From Acidobacteria bacterium UBA6911 (GTDB lineage: Bacteria; Acidobacteriota; UBA6911): DNA of 6,759 bases. A program made the translations under genes and the position numbers. The notes beneath the pieces were generated by a model. It was not told where the DNA came from, did no database searches, and worked only from the letters and a program-made list of their open reading frames with translations. The DNA lies in contig DKBB01000135.1 in NCBI GenBank assembly GCA_002451015.1, positions 3,638 through 10,396 on the forward strand, written 5' to 3'. Shown here piece after piece: positions 1 to 6,209 of the stretch (positions are counted from its first letter, which is position 1; each line of letters opens with the position of its first letter).

Positions 1-36
1 GCCAGGTTCTGCCGGATATATCCGGCAGAACCTGGC
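1..36. repeat. Perfect 36-bp palindrome at the left edge
   Basis: GCCAGGTTCTGCCGGATA is followed directly by its exact reverse complement, with no spacer and no mismatch. The centre is at 18/19, and the left arm begins on the first base of the window, so the true palindrome may be longer. It lies in the open frame of the PseG-like gene and would encode QVLPDISGRTWH. There is no T-run after it, so it does not look like an intrinsic terminator. It could be a real palindromic element inside a gene, or a fold-back artefact at a contig end. Confidence 0.9.
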
Positions 37-428
37 ACCCCCTTGATTTCAAATGGATTCCCGAGTACGTCAGTACGCACTGTTTTCAGGCAGATCTGGC
101 GATAACGGACGGAGGGACAGCCGCTTACGAAGCTCTTTGTGCCGGTACACCCCTTATGGCTTTGTCGAACGACGGATGCCAACAAAAATCCATTCGTTTT
201 CTTGCCGGGAAAGACGCATGTATCGAGTTAGGCTCTCGGGAAAGTTTCGATTCTTCACGAATTCCTGAAATTTTAACCCGCATAGAACATGATCGGATGA
301 AAAGACAGAGTTTCTCTCTGAATGGAAGAAAGATTGTAGACGGCGGCGGCCTCGAGCGTGTGGCGCAGATCATCCGGGATTTGGTCGGCCCACCGCCCGG
401 CGTTTCGCTGCGGGAGGGTGCAGGATGA
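3..428 (+). CDS. PseG-like nucleotide-sugar hydrolase, C-terminal part (5' end outside window)
   Basis: The frame is open from the left edge and ends at TGA 426-428, giving 141 residues of a protein whose start lies outside the window. The visible part resembles the C-terminal half of the PseG/SpsG (MurG-like GT-B fold) family. It has the stretch ADLAITDGGTAAYEALCAGTP (encoded about 87-149), which matches the family's 'ADLAI..GG...YE....G.P' nucleotide-binding segment. An N-x(4)-Q element follows, and the end carries the 'R..VDG.G..RV..II' pattern usual at PseG C-termini. In the pathway, PseG removes UDP from a 2,4-diacetamido-trideoxyhexose, supplying the substrate for a NeuB-type synthase, and a synthase does follow at 546. 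The ATG at 156 is internal and not the start. Odd points: codons 1-12 lie in a perfect palindrome, and the last residues (PPPGVSLREGAG) look non-family. Family assignment is fairly secure; the exact sugar substrate is not. Confidence 0.72.
   Translation, partial: QVLPDISGRTWHPLDFKWIPEYVSTHCFQADLAITDGGTAAYEALCAGTPLMALSNDGCQQKSIRFLAGKDACIELGSRESFDSSRIPEILTRIEHDRMKRQSFSLNGRKIVDGGGLERVAQIIRDLVGPPPGVSLREGAG
412..418 (+). promoter_or_regulatory. Strong ribosome binding site for the ORF at 425
   Basis: GGGAGGG sits six bases before the ATG at 425. This is a strong Shine-Dalgarno match at good spacing, better than the site ahead of neuB. Together with the ATGA overlap it argues that translation really starts at 425, even though the ORF there is only 39 codons long. 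Confidence 0.6.
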
Positions 429-544
429 TCAAGGTTCTTATAATCGATACGGATGATTCTCCAAACAGTCAAAAGGAATCATATAGTAGTTTGGGCCGTC
501 ATTTTGCTTTTCAGTTGCCAATCATTCTTCAGGAATTGAATTGA
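425..544 (+). CDS. 39-aa ORF, translationally coupled; possible remnant of a longer gene
   Basis: The ORF reads MIKVLIIDTDDSPNSQ... and ends at TGA 542-544, one base before the next gene's ATG at 546. Its ATG shares bases with the upstream stop (ATGA, 425-428) and follows a strong GGGAGGG site, the arrangement of a coupled gene in an operon. The first residues (MIKVLIIDT) look like the beginning of a Rossmann-type beta strand. After about residue 20 nothing resembles a domain, and the product is too short for any enzyme I know in this pathway. I do not recognise a family. It may be a genuine small protein, or the start of a lost gene whose body was deleted, leaving the start signals intact. 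A sequencing frameshift seems less likely because only 120 bases separate the flanking genes. Confidence 0.4.
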   Translation: MIKVLIIDTDDSPNSQKESYSSLGRHFAFQLPIILQELN

Positions 545-545
545 A

Positions 546-1685
546 ATGAAAGAAATGGACATTTCAGTAGATCAAATCGTACTCGGTCGTGGATCAAAAG
601 TATTTGTTATTGCCGAGATTGGAATCAATCACAACGGGAATGTCGACAAAGCTATAAAAATGATTGATGAAGCTGCGGATTCAGGTGCCGATGCCGTGAA
701 ATTTCAGAGCTTTCGGGTCGACAAACTGCTGATCCCGTCTCAGAATCACTATGCACAGCAAACAGGTTCCACGGAATCCGTATACCACATGATGCGTCGC
801 TGCGAATTAAGCTGGGAAAACCAGGAAAAACTAAAGAAACATGCGGATGAGAAGAATATATTGTTTCTCTCAACGCCCTTTGATGAAGATACCGTTGATT
901 TTCTGGATTTGCTGGGAGTGCCTGTATTCAAAATCGCGTCTTCCGATATAACCCACGTTCCCCTTTTACGCCACGTGGCATCCAAAGGGAAGCCGATTTT
1001 TTTGTCAACCGGGATGTCTTTTTTAAGTGAAGTGGGGGACGCCCTCCAGGTGCTCCGTTCCTCCCGTGCAGAAGAAATCCTATTAATGCACTGTGTATCC
1101 GCTTATCCGACTCCGCCTCGATATATGAATTTACGTTCCATTGAAACCCTGCAGTCTCATTTTGAACTACCGGTCGGCATTTCGGATCATAGTGAAGGAA
1201 CACTGCTTCCACTGATTGCTGTCGCGCTTGGAGCCGTGGTCATAGAAAAGCATTTTACGCTCGATAAGAATGCTCCCGGTGCCGATCATAAATGCAGCAT
1301 GGATCCTGAGGATCTCAGGCAGCTTGTGCGAAACCTGAGGGATGTGGAAGCCAGTTTGGGTGACGGCAGGAAAAGGCCCTCCGATATTGAGGAGGAAGGG
1401 CGCCTTTTCAGGCGACGTAGCATTGTCGCCGCCGTAGATATTCGCGCCCATGAAAAAATTGCGCCTTGGATGCTTTCCTTCAAGCGCCCCGGAAGTGGAT
1501 TAGAACCGCAATATAAAGAAAAAATTACGGGAATGATTGCAAGAAGAAACATCAGCAAAAACACAATCCTGCAGTGGGAGGATTTGACGGCGCCCTTATC
1601 CCCTGATTCCGTTAATGATAATTCCATGGAGCAGGGGCTTAACGTTTCTTTATCGACAACTTCTCTGAAAAAACAACATGTATGA
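546..1685 (+). CDS. neuB: NeuB/LegI/PseI-family nonulosonic acid synthase
   Basis: A 379-residue, apparently complete synthase that condenses phosphoenolpyruvate with an N-acetylated hexose to form a nine-carbon sialic-acid-like sugar in the cytoplasm. The N-terminal TIM barrel spans about residues 17-275 and the C-terminal SAF (antifreeze-like) domain about 288-348. By comparison with Neisseria NeuB, visible active-site residues are K52 (VKFQ), K129 and S132 (KIASSD), Y187 (HCVSAYPTP), S213 and metal-ligand H215 (SDH), H236 (EKHF), D247 and R314 of the SAF domain (KRPG). D134 stands where NeuB has Glu, and S185 where NeuB has Asn. The 'GADHKCSMDP' segment is closer to NeuB/LegI than to typical PseI. 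The tail from about 350 is not family sequence. AGGA at 531-534 precedes ATG 546 by 11 bases; ATG 555 (M4) is an alternative start. It lies directly downstream of the PseG-like gene, so the two probably act in one pathway. The family is near certain, the exact product is not. Confidence 0.93.
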   Translation: MKEMDISVDQIVLGRGSKVFVIAEIGINHNGNVDKAIKMIDEAADSGADAVKFQSFRVDKLLIPSQNHYAQQTGSTESVYHMMRRCELSWENQEKLKKHADEKNILFLSTPFDEDTVDFLDLLGVPVFKIASSDITHVPLLRHVASKGKPIFLSTGMSFLSEVGDALQVLRSSRAEEILLMHCVSAYPTPPRYMNLRSIETLQSHFELPVGISDHSEGTLLPLIAVALGAVVIEKHFTLDKNAPGADHKCSMDPEDLRQLVRNLRDVEASLGDGRKRPSDIEEEGRLFRRRSIVAAVDIRAHEKIAPWMLSFKRPGSGLEPQYKEKITGMIARRNISKNTILQWEDLTAPLSPDSVNDNSMEQGLNVSLSTTSLKKQHV

Positions 1686-1899
1686 AATGCAAGTACCTCT
1701 TTGGGCGCTTTCGGTTCGGCCTATCAGGCAAATAATTCACGGGAACGTCCCTAAAGAGTGTTCAGTAATTCGTGTGCCGCTTTGAGATATGCGGGAATCG
1801 GTTAAGAAGCCCATTGAAGTAAACTTATTAGAAATGGGGATTAACGAACCAACCCGGACCGGTCGATATATTCCAGGTAAGGTGGATGTAAATAACAAT
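1686..1899. other. Gap between neuB and flbD
   Basis: This stretch separates the sugar genes from the flagellar genes. The flbD frame is open back to an ATG at 1789, but the 37 residues this would add do not resemble FlbD. A 32-codon ORF at 1687-1785 shows no recognisable protein. I see no convincing terminator for neuB; the only short stem is GGGA/TCCC near 1741-1751, without a T-run. A weak sigma-28-like match lies at 1842-1869. The most likely role is an intergenic region that carries the flbD-motAB promoter. Confidence 0.5.
1842..1869 (+). promoter_or_regulatory. Weak candidate sigma-28-type promoter for flbD-motA-motB
   Basis: TAAC at 1842-1845, a 16-base spacer, then GTCGATAT at 1862-1869. 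The flagellar sigma-28 consensus is TAAA-N15-GCCGATAA, so the -10 matches 6 of 8 bases, the -35 core 3 of 4, and the spacer is one base long. A start point near 1876 would lie just ahead of the AAGGTGGA ribosome site and the flbD ATG at 1900. The spacing and the core GTCGATA are shared with the candidate at 6210-6237. The evidence is weak by itself. Confidence 0.22.
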
Positions 1900-2103
1900 A
1901 TGATACTGCTTACGAAAATCAATGATGTCCCGATTACCGTCAACTCCGATCTTATTCAGCATATCGAGGAGACTCCCGATACGATCATCACAATGACTAA
2001 CAATGAAAAAGTTGTCGTTAGGGAGAGAATGAAAGATATTATCGAGAAGGTAGTGCAATTTCGCCGATCCATCAACAACCTGCTTTTAAAGGAATATGAG
2101 TGA
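1900..2103 (+). CDS. flbD: FlbD family flagellar protein
   Basis: From ATG 1900 the product is 67 residues, starting MILLTKINDVPITVNSDLIQ and continuing with EETPDTIITMTNNEKVVV, the signature of the short FlbD family ('MI.LT..N......N.DLI..IE.TPDT.I...N....VV.E'). Members are usually about 60-75 residues and sit in flagellar operons next to motA or flgE; their molecular role is poorly defined and the name should not be confused with the Caulobacter NtrC-type FlbD. I chose 1900 rather than the upstream in-frame ATGs at 1789 and 1834 because the family begins with MI.LT; AAGGTGGA at 1879-1886 provides a ribosome site, though 13 bases away. The stop (2101-2103) lies inside motA, an 8-base overlap, so the two are almost certainly co-transcribed and coupled. 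Confidence 0.88.
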   Translation: MILLTKINDVPITVNSDLIQHIEETPDTIITMTNNEKVVVRERMKDIIEKVVQFRRSINNLLLKEYE

Positions 2104-2929
2104 CAAACCAGCAGTAGATAAAAGAGCTATCATCGATTTGGCATCCATTATCGGTATTGTCGTCGGCATTGTGACCATACTTGTGGGAATATCCCTGGAA
2201 GGCGGCCATGTCGGATCCATTCTGCAGCCTGCCGCGGCGCTCATCGTTCTGGGCGGAACTTTCGGCGCCTGTCTTCTGCAATATAAAATTTCAGTGGTTT
2301 TTACCAGCCTAAAAGCCGTCGTCAAAGTATTTCTGGATCCAAAGACCGATAACAGGGAAGTCATCCGTGAGATTATTCGCCTCGCATACAAGGCTCGAAA
2401 AGAAGGGATCATTGCGCTTGAACAGGATGTAGAACAAATCGAGGATCGCTTCTTAAAAAGAGCTCTGACCATGGCAATGGACGGCATCGAACCTAAGGTC
2501 CTGCGCGATACCATGGAGCTGGAAATTGGCAACATCGAAGATGAGGAGGAGCAACCGATAAGATTTTGGCAGTCGGCCGGAGGATATTCTCCCACTATCG
2601 GGATTCTCGGAGCGGTATTGGGGTTGATAAACGTGATGGAAAATCTTAGCACTCCCAGCAACCTGGGCGGGGGAATTGCCGTGGCTTTTGTCGCCACCAT
2701 TTATGGCGTGGGACTGGCGAATCTCTTGTTTCTTCCGATTGCCGGAAAATTAAAAATGAAGGTAAAGTCCCAGCTGGTTACCAAGGAAATCATGCTTGTG
2801 GGGGTTGTCGGGATTCTCGAGGGTGAAAATCCCCGGCTAATTGAGGATAAACTCAGCAGTTATCTTACGCGCAGCGAACAGGTAGAGGGCCATAAGGGCA
2901 GTAAGCCGGTCCATAAGAAAGCCGCCTAA
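2096..2929 (+). CDS. motA: Flagellar motor stator protein MotA
   Basis: A 277-residue inner-membrane protein forming, with MotB, the ion channel that drives flagellar rotation. Four hydrophobic segments are visible at about 11-31, 41-61, 164-185 and 192-214, with a large cytoplasmic loop between the second and third. That loop has R101 and E109 in ARKEGIIALE, the spacing of the R90/E98 pair that contacts FliG in E. coli MotA. The third segment begins with the conserved proline (P166 in GGYSPTIGILG). A173 and A200 occupy places where sodium-type PomA has threonines, which weakly favours proton use. The start lies within flbD (8-base overlap); AAAGGAA at 2088-2094 is only one base from ATG 2096, unusually close, so coupling to flbD translation probably matters. 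The C-terminal tail is basic (KGSKPVHKKAA). motB follows after 20 bases. Confidence 0.96.
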   Translation: MSDKPAVDKRAIIDLASIIGIVVGIVTILVGISLEGGHVGSILQPAAALIVLGGTFGACLLQYKISVVFTSLKAVVKVFLDPKTDNREVIREIIRLAYKARKEGIIALEQDVEQIEDRFLKRALTMAMDGIEPKVLRDTMELEIGNIEDEEEQPIRFWQSAGGYSPTIGILGAVLGLINVMENLSTPSNLGGGIAVAFVATIYGVGLANLLFLPIAGKLKMKVKSQLVTKEIMLVGVVGILEGENPRLIEDKLSSYLTRSEQVEGHKGSKPVHKKAA

Positions 2930-2949
2930 ATCTGTAACGGTTTTATTTC

Positions 2950-3726
2950 ATGCTCAAAAAACGGAAAAGGAAAAAGGAGGAAGAAGAAAACCATGAGCGC
3001 TGGGTGGTATCCTATGCCGACTTCATAACGCTTCTTTTCGCTTTATTTACGACACTCTACGCCATATCAACGGTGGACGCCCAGAAAAAGTACGAGATGG
3101 TGCAATCCATGAAACAGTCCTTCAACGCGAGCATGTTTGAATCGGGAAGCAACCATTTTTCTCTCGACCATGGCCCGAGCGGCAACGGGGACGATTTTTC
3201 CGAAAATATAATCCTCAACAGGAACGATATGGAACGGTTAAAAAAAAGCATCGAGGCTCTTCTGGGTTTGGACGCAACGAAATCATCGGTGCACGTAAGT
3301 GTGGACCCCCGCGGACTCATCATCAGCCTGGGCGAGGGCGGGTTTTTCGATTCAGGATCCGAGAAAATCAAGCCTGAAGGGAGGATTTTACTGGATACGA
3401 TTGCAGCGAATCTGATTTCCCTGGGTAATAGGATACGTATAGAGGGTCATACCGATACCGATCCCATTCAAACCTCAAAATTTGCTTCAAACTGGGAACT
3501 GTCGACGGCGAGGGCAACGGAAACCCTGAGATACTTAACTGGAAAATTCCCCTTCAGGCCGGAATCGTTGTCGGCATCCGGGTATGGGGAATACATACCT
3601 GTGGCGCCCAATGACAGTCCGGAAGGGAAAGCCAGGAATCGACGCGTGGACATCGTTATTTTGGATCCCGGTATCGCATTAATGGAACCCGTTTGCAATA
3701 TAAGCGCTCTGGAAAGTCCTAAGTAA
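2950..3726 (+). CDS. motB: Flagellar motor stator protein MotB (OmpA-like peptidoglycan-binding)
   Basis: A 258-residue stator partner of MotA. A lysine-rich cytoplasmic N-terminus (1-12) leads to one membrane segment (about 19-41, VVSYADFITLLFALFTTLYA) containing the ion-carrying aspartate D24. A plug/linker region follows, with a Gly/Ser/Asn-rich stretch at 63-85. The C-terminal OmpA-like domain (about 130-240) shows GHTDTDPI (166-173), SNWELSTARA (180-189), ASGYGE (209-214) and NRRVDIVIL (230-238), which bind peptidoglycan. Length and order are normal for MotB. The 'YADFITLLFA.FTTLYAIS' segment is, as I recall, typical of deltaproteobacterial MotB. No good Shine-Dalgarno precedes ATG 2950, so reinitiation after motA is likely. 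No fliL or fliM follows: the block ends here against convergent genes. Confidence 0.96.
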   Translation: MLKKRKRKKEEEENHERWVVSYADFITLLFALFTTLYAISTVDAQKKYEMVQSMKQSFNASMFESGSNHFSLDHGPSGNGDDFSENIILNRNDMERLKKSIEALLGLDATKSSVHVSVDPRGLIISLGEGGFFDSGSEKIKPEGRILLDTIAANLISLGNRIRIEGHTDTDPIQTSKFASNWELSTARATETLRYLTGKFPFRPESLSASGYGEYIPVAPNDSPEGKARNRRVDIVILDPGIALMEPVCNISALESPK

Positions 3727-3787
3727 CGGAAGGGATTGTTGCGGCTATTTCCCTATAAAAATGCTTGAATCTTTGCAATATTCCTTT
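3727..3787. other. Convergent gap between motB and the GNAT gene
   Basis: Transcription from both sides should end here, but I find only a 5-bp AGGGA/TCCCT stem with a long loop (about 3731-3755) and no strong T-run on either strand. Termination may be Rho-dependent, or the transcripts may run into each other. Confidence 0.4.
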
Positions 3788-4726
3788 TCACCGTTCCCAG
3801 ACGAAGGCTCCAAAGTCTTTCCTTAGTTTAAATCCCAACCGGCCATACCACTCATAAGCTCTCCGGTTCTCCGAAGTCACCGTCAGAGTGACCCTTTGGA
3901 ATCCCATATTCCTGAATTCCATAAGGGTCCGATTCATAAGCGCGTTCCCCAGTTTTTTGCCCTGATAGGCGGGGTGAACGGCGATTTGAGGGATCATTCC
4001 CACTCCGCTGGAAAGCCGGCATCCGATAATAAATCCACAAGGTCGATCACTCTCGTCCAATCCCATGAAAGAAACTTCAGGCAGGAATACTCCGCATCCG
4101 GGATTTTCCATAACACTTCGAAGGTAACCCTCACAACCTGATGTTGTCCGATAATCCGCACATATGACGGCATCCGTTTGGTTAAAGTAACTTTTTAAAA
4201 GTATTTCGGAAACACTTATAAGATTTGAAGAATTCCATGGGACAATCCTATGTTTCGATACGCCGGAAGGCCGTTGGATCCGTGCATTGAAATCCAGGGA
4301 CAGATAATGTCGAGGAAAATAATGGAAGCTGTTTCGGGTGAAAATTTCGATCAAATCGATATCGTTGAACGGCATAATCTGTGCTTCTACTCTTCTAATC
4401 TTGGGTGAATCTTTCAGACTGGAAATGGCCAGAGCCAGAAGTTTTTCGGTAATTTCCCGCGAATCTACCGTTGCTTTTACATAAATTGCGCCGATGATTC
4501 CCTTCGACGGATTCATCAAAAAGTATATATAGCCGACCGCTATATTTTTTTGTACGGCTACATATCCGGGTAGAAGGTTTTGTCTGATGAAGGAAGCAAG
4601 GATTTGTCGCACAGGGGAATAATCCCATCCCAGTTCATCCATCCATACTTGTTCTTCCTCTTCCATTAATGGGCATAGGACAGACGGATCGGAACAGCTT
4701 ATCGGGAGATATTTGAGGTCGGGCAT
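3788..4726 (-). CDS. GNAT-family N-acetyltransferase (possibly tandem GNAT)
   Basis: A 312-residue protein whose C-terminal half is a clear GNAT acyltransferase domain. IPQIAVHPAYQGKKLGNALM (residues 245-264) matches motif A, with the Q-G-x-x-x-G type acetyl-CoA pyrophosphate loop. LTVTSENRRAYEWYGRLGF (281-299) is the usual motif B region. Residues about 50-147 (YVAVQKNIAVGYIYFL... to HYLSLDF) look like a second, degenerate GNAT fold, so the protein is probably a tandem-GNAT enzyme. The substrate cannot be told from sequence. It is the last gene of the minus-strand group and its ATG (4726-4724) lies 28 bases inside the end of the HD-GYP regulator gene, so the two are likely translationally coupled. 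The nearest AGGA is about 15 bases upstream and probably weak. It faces motB across a 61-base convergent gap. Confidence 0.85.
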   Translation of the reverse strand: MPDLKYLPISCSDPSVLCPLMEEEEQVWMDELGWDYSPVRQILASFIRQNLLPGYVAVQKNIAVGYIYFLMNPSKGIIGAIYVKATVDSREITEKLLALAISSLKDSPKIRRVEAQIMPFNDIDLIEIFTRNSFHYFPRHYLSLDFNARIQRPSGVSKHRIVPWNSSNLISVSEILLKSYFNQTDAVICADYRTTSGCEGYLRSVMENPGCGVFLPEVSFMGLDESDRPCGFIIGCRLSSGVGMIPQIAVHPAYQGKKLGNALMNRTLMEFRNMGFQRVTLTVTSENRRAYEWYGRLGFKLRKDFGAFVWER

Positions 4727-5817
4727 AAAAAGTTAATACAATCCTGATTCTGGTAATTTTTATTCACAGAAGCATGGATAGATAACCAGGCATTCTTGGG
4801 AATTGCAAGAAAAGCTTCGGCAACACGAGGATCGAATTGCTTACCGGCACCGGAACGGATTTCCTTCATGGCGACATCGAATGAGAGGGCTTTTCGATAA
4901 GGACGATCGCTTGTCATGGCATCCAGTGTATCCACGACGGCAAATATTCTGGCTCCAAGCGGAATGTCCCTGCCTGTAAGCCCGTTTGGATATCCGTTGC
5001 CGTCCCATCTCTCCTGGTGGCACAGTACAATCTCGGCAGCCGGCGAAAGGAATTCTATGTTCTGCAGGATTTCGTAGCCAATTTGTGGATGTTTTCTCAT
5101 CTCGACCCATTCGGTCTCGGTCAGTTTGTCGGGTTTCAGGAGTATGGAATCCTTTACCCCGATTTTGCCTACGTCATGCAGTAAGGCTCCGCGACCCAAT
5201 TGTATCAAATCTTCATGGGTCAATCCGAAATTCCGCGCCAGTGTCAGGGTGTATTCCCGGACTCTCTGGGAATGTGCGCTGGTTTCATGTTCCCGCGCAT
5301 CCAGCGCCATTACGAGTGCTTCCAGTGTAATCTTGTAGCTTTCCTCCACGTCGTATAATGCTTCATTTAGCTCGAATGTTCTTTCCTGGACTTTACGTTC
5401 CAGTTTTTCCTGGTGGTAGCGATTCTGGATTATGAGCCTCCGGCGTTCAAGCGCTCGATCCACGGCACGTCTTACAGCCAGCAATTCAAATGGTTTTGTG
5501 ATGAAATCGTAGGCCCCGATTCGTAAGGATTCCACCGCGGTATGGATATCCATTAATCCCGTGATCATGATGAATGCCATTTCGGGTTTCTGCTTCTTAA
5601 CAAGACGAAGTAATTCCATTCCGGACATTCCGGGCATCATCACATCGCTGATTACAAGGGAAAAATACTGATTCCTAATTTTATTCAGAGCATCCATGGC
5701 ATCCGGGGACGATACACAATCAGCTCCTTCATTCTCAAGATACCTCAGAAGAATCGAACGCACTTCTGCTTCATCATCAACGATCAGAATTCTTTCCTGC
5801 GGATTTCGTGAAGTCAT
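4699..5817 (-). CDS. REC/HD-GYP response regulator, probable cyclic di-GMP phosphodiesterase
   Basis: A 372-residue RpfG-type cytoplasmic response regulator. The N-terminal receiver domain (about 8-122) has the acidic pair D14/D15, phospho-acceptor D58 (ISDVMMPG), T86 (MITG) and K108 (TKPF), so it should be phosphorylatable. A charged helical linker (about 123-170, probably coiled coil) leads to the HD-GYP domain (about 165-340), which has the first metal histidine in HETSAHSQRV (177-186), HD at 214-215 (LLHDVGKIG), H243 (RKHPQIG), H267 (LCHQERWDGNGYP) with the GYP motif at 275-277, and the RPYR/QFDP elements. All key residues are present, so activity against cyclic di-GMP is expected. An AGGGGA site lies just upstream of ATG 5817. 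No histidine kinase is in the window. It follows the 103-aa gene by 14 bases and overlaps the GNAT gene by 28 bases. The last 30 residues are not family sequence. Confidence 0.94.
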   Translation of the reverse strand: MTSRNPQERILIVDDEAEVRSILLRYLENEGADCVSSPDAMDALNKIRNQYFSLVISDVMMPGMSGMELLRLVKKQKPEMAFIMITGLMDIHTAVESLRIGAYDFITKPFELLAVRRAVDRALERRRLIIQNRYHQEKLERKVQERTFELNEALYDVEESYKITLEALVMALDAREHETSAHSQRVREYTLTLARNFGLTHEDLIQLGRGALLHDVGKIGVKDSILLKPDKLTETEWVEMRKHPQIGYEILQNIEFLSPAAEIVLCHQERWDGNGYPNGLTGRDIPLGARIFAVVDTLDAMTSDRPYRKALSFDVAMKEIRSGAGKQFDPRVAEAFLAIPKNAWLSIHASVNKNYQNQDCINFLCPTSNISR

Positions 5818-5831
5818 GGCGTCCCCTGAAA

Positions 5832-6143
5832 TCAGGTCTGTTCTTGATACTTTGCCTGTTGCTTACTGATTTTTTCTATCACCGCCATATGTTGCCTGTG
5901 CATCAGTTTACGAATTTCTACCAGATTAATGGAGTCTTGTTCGTCGTTTGAATACTCATATCTTGTTGTGTGAACAACCCGTCCTTGGAAAAATACATGC
6001 GTCCGGATGTGGGGGGCGGAAGATTGGACGTGTTCTGTCTGTACGTGGAGTTCCTTGCCACAAAAGTTCAAGTTGTCATTCAATCCCATGGCCGGAGATG
6101 CCACATTGGATTGAATTTGCATATTCTTTCGATTCATGCTCAT
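5832..6143 (-). CDS. Conserved small protein of unknown function (103 aa)
   Basis: A 103-residue soluble protein with no signal peptide or membrane segment. The core, residues 25-64, contains LNFCGKELHVQTEHV and PHIRTHVFFQGRVVHTTRYEY, which looks like a compact beta-rich domain. Residues 75-100 (LVEIRKLMHRQHMAVIEKI...) should form a charged amphipathic helix. I recall similar 'HVQTE..., ITH.FF.G.VV, LM..QH' proteins as unnamed hypotheticals in Deltaproteobacteria, but cannot name a family. The start is ATG 6143 with AAAGGA about 11 bases upstream; ATG 6137 (M3) is possible. It is first in a tight group with the HD-GYP regulator (14-base gap), which suggests it acts with that regulator, perhaps as a partner or adaptor; this is inference. 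Confidence 0.75.
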   Translation of the reverse strand: MSMNRKNMQIQSNVASPAMGLNDNLNFCGKELHVQTEHVQSSAPHIRTHVFFQGRVVHTTRYEYSNDEQDSINLVEIRKLMHRQHMAVIEKISKQQAKYQEQT

Positions 6144-6209
6144 AAAACGGTATGTCCTTTTATGGTAACGGTTTACACATTTACAGTCATTGGTTGCAAG
6201 GCATGTTCT

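Noticed and set aside
34..47. TGGCACCCCCTTGAT, resembling a sigma-54 promoter
   Set aside because: The spacer is one base short and the essential GC of the -12 element is GA; it also overlaps the palindrome within a coding frame.
439..444. TATAAT, a perfect -10 hexamer upstream of neuB
   Set aside because: No -35-like hexamer lies 16-18 bases upstream, there is no extended -10 TG, and it sits inside a tightly spaced operon.
125..472. 115-codon open frame on the minus strand
   Set aside because: It is the antisense of the PseG-like gene and the 39-aa ORF; its product resembles no family and the sense frame is clearly the family member.
1687..1785. 32-codon ORF between neuB and flbD
   Set aside because: No ribosome site, no recognisable protein and unremarkable length for chance.
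2086..2700. 204-codon open frame on the minus strand
   Set aside because: It lies opposite motA, whose family, membrane segments and key residues are unmistakable. The antisense product is Ser/Arg/Thr/Met-rich with no recognisable domain.
2971..3028. AAAAAGGAGG followed by an out-of-frame ATG at 2993 with an 11-codon ORF inside motB
   Set aside because: The purine run simply encodes the Lys/Glu-rich N-terminus of MotB; the ORF is tiny and has no sign of function.
3727..3787. Possible bidirectional terminator in the convergent gap
   Set aside because: Only a 5-bp stem with a long loop and no T-run on either strand, so I do not call a terminator.
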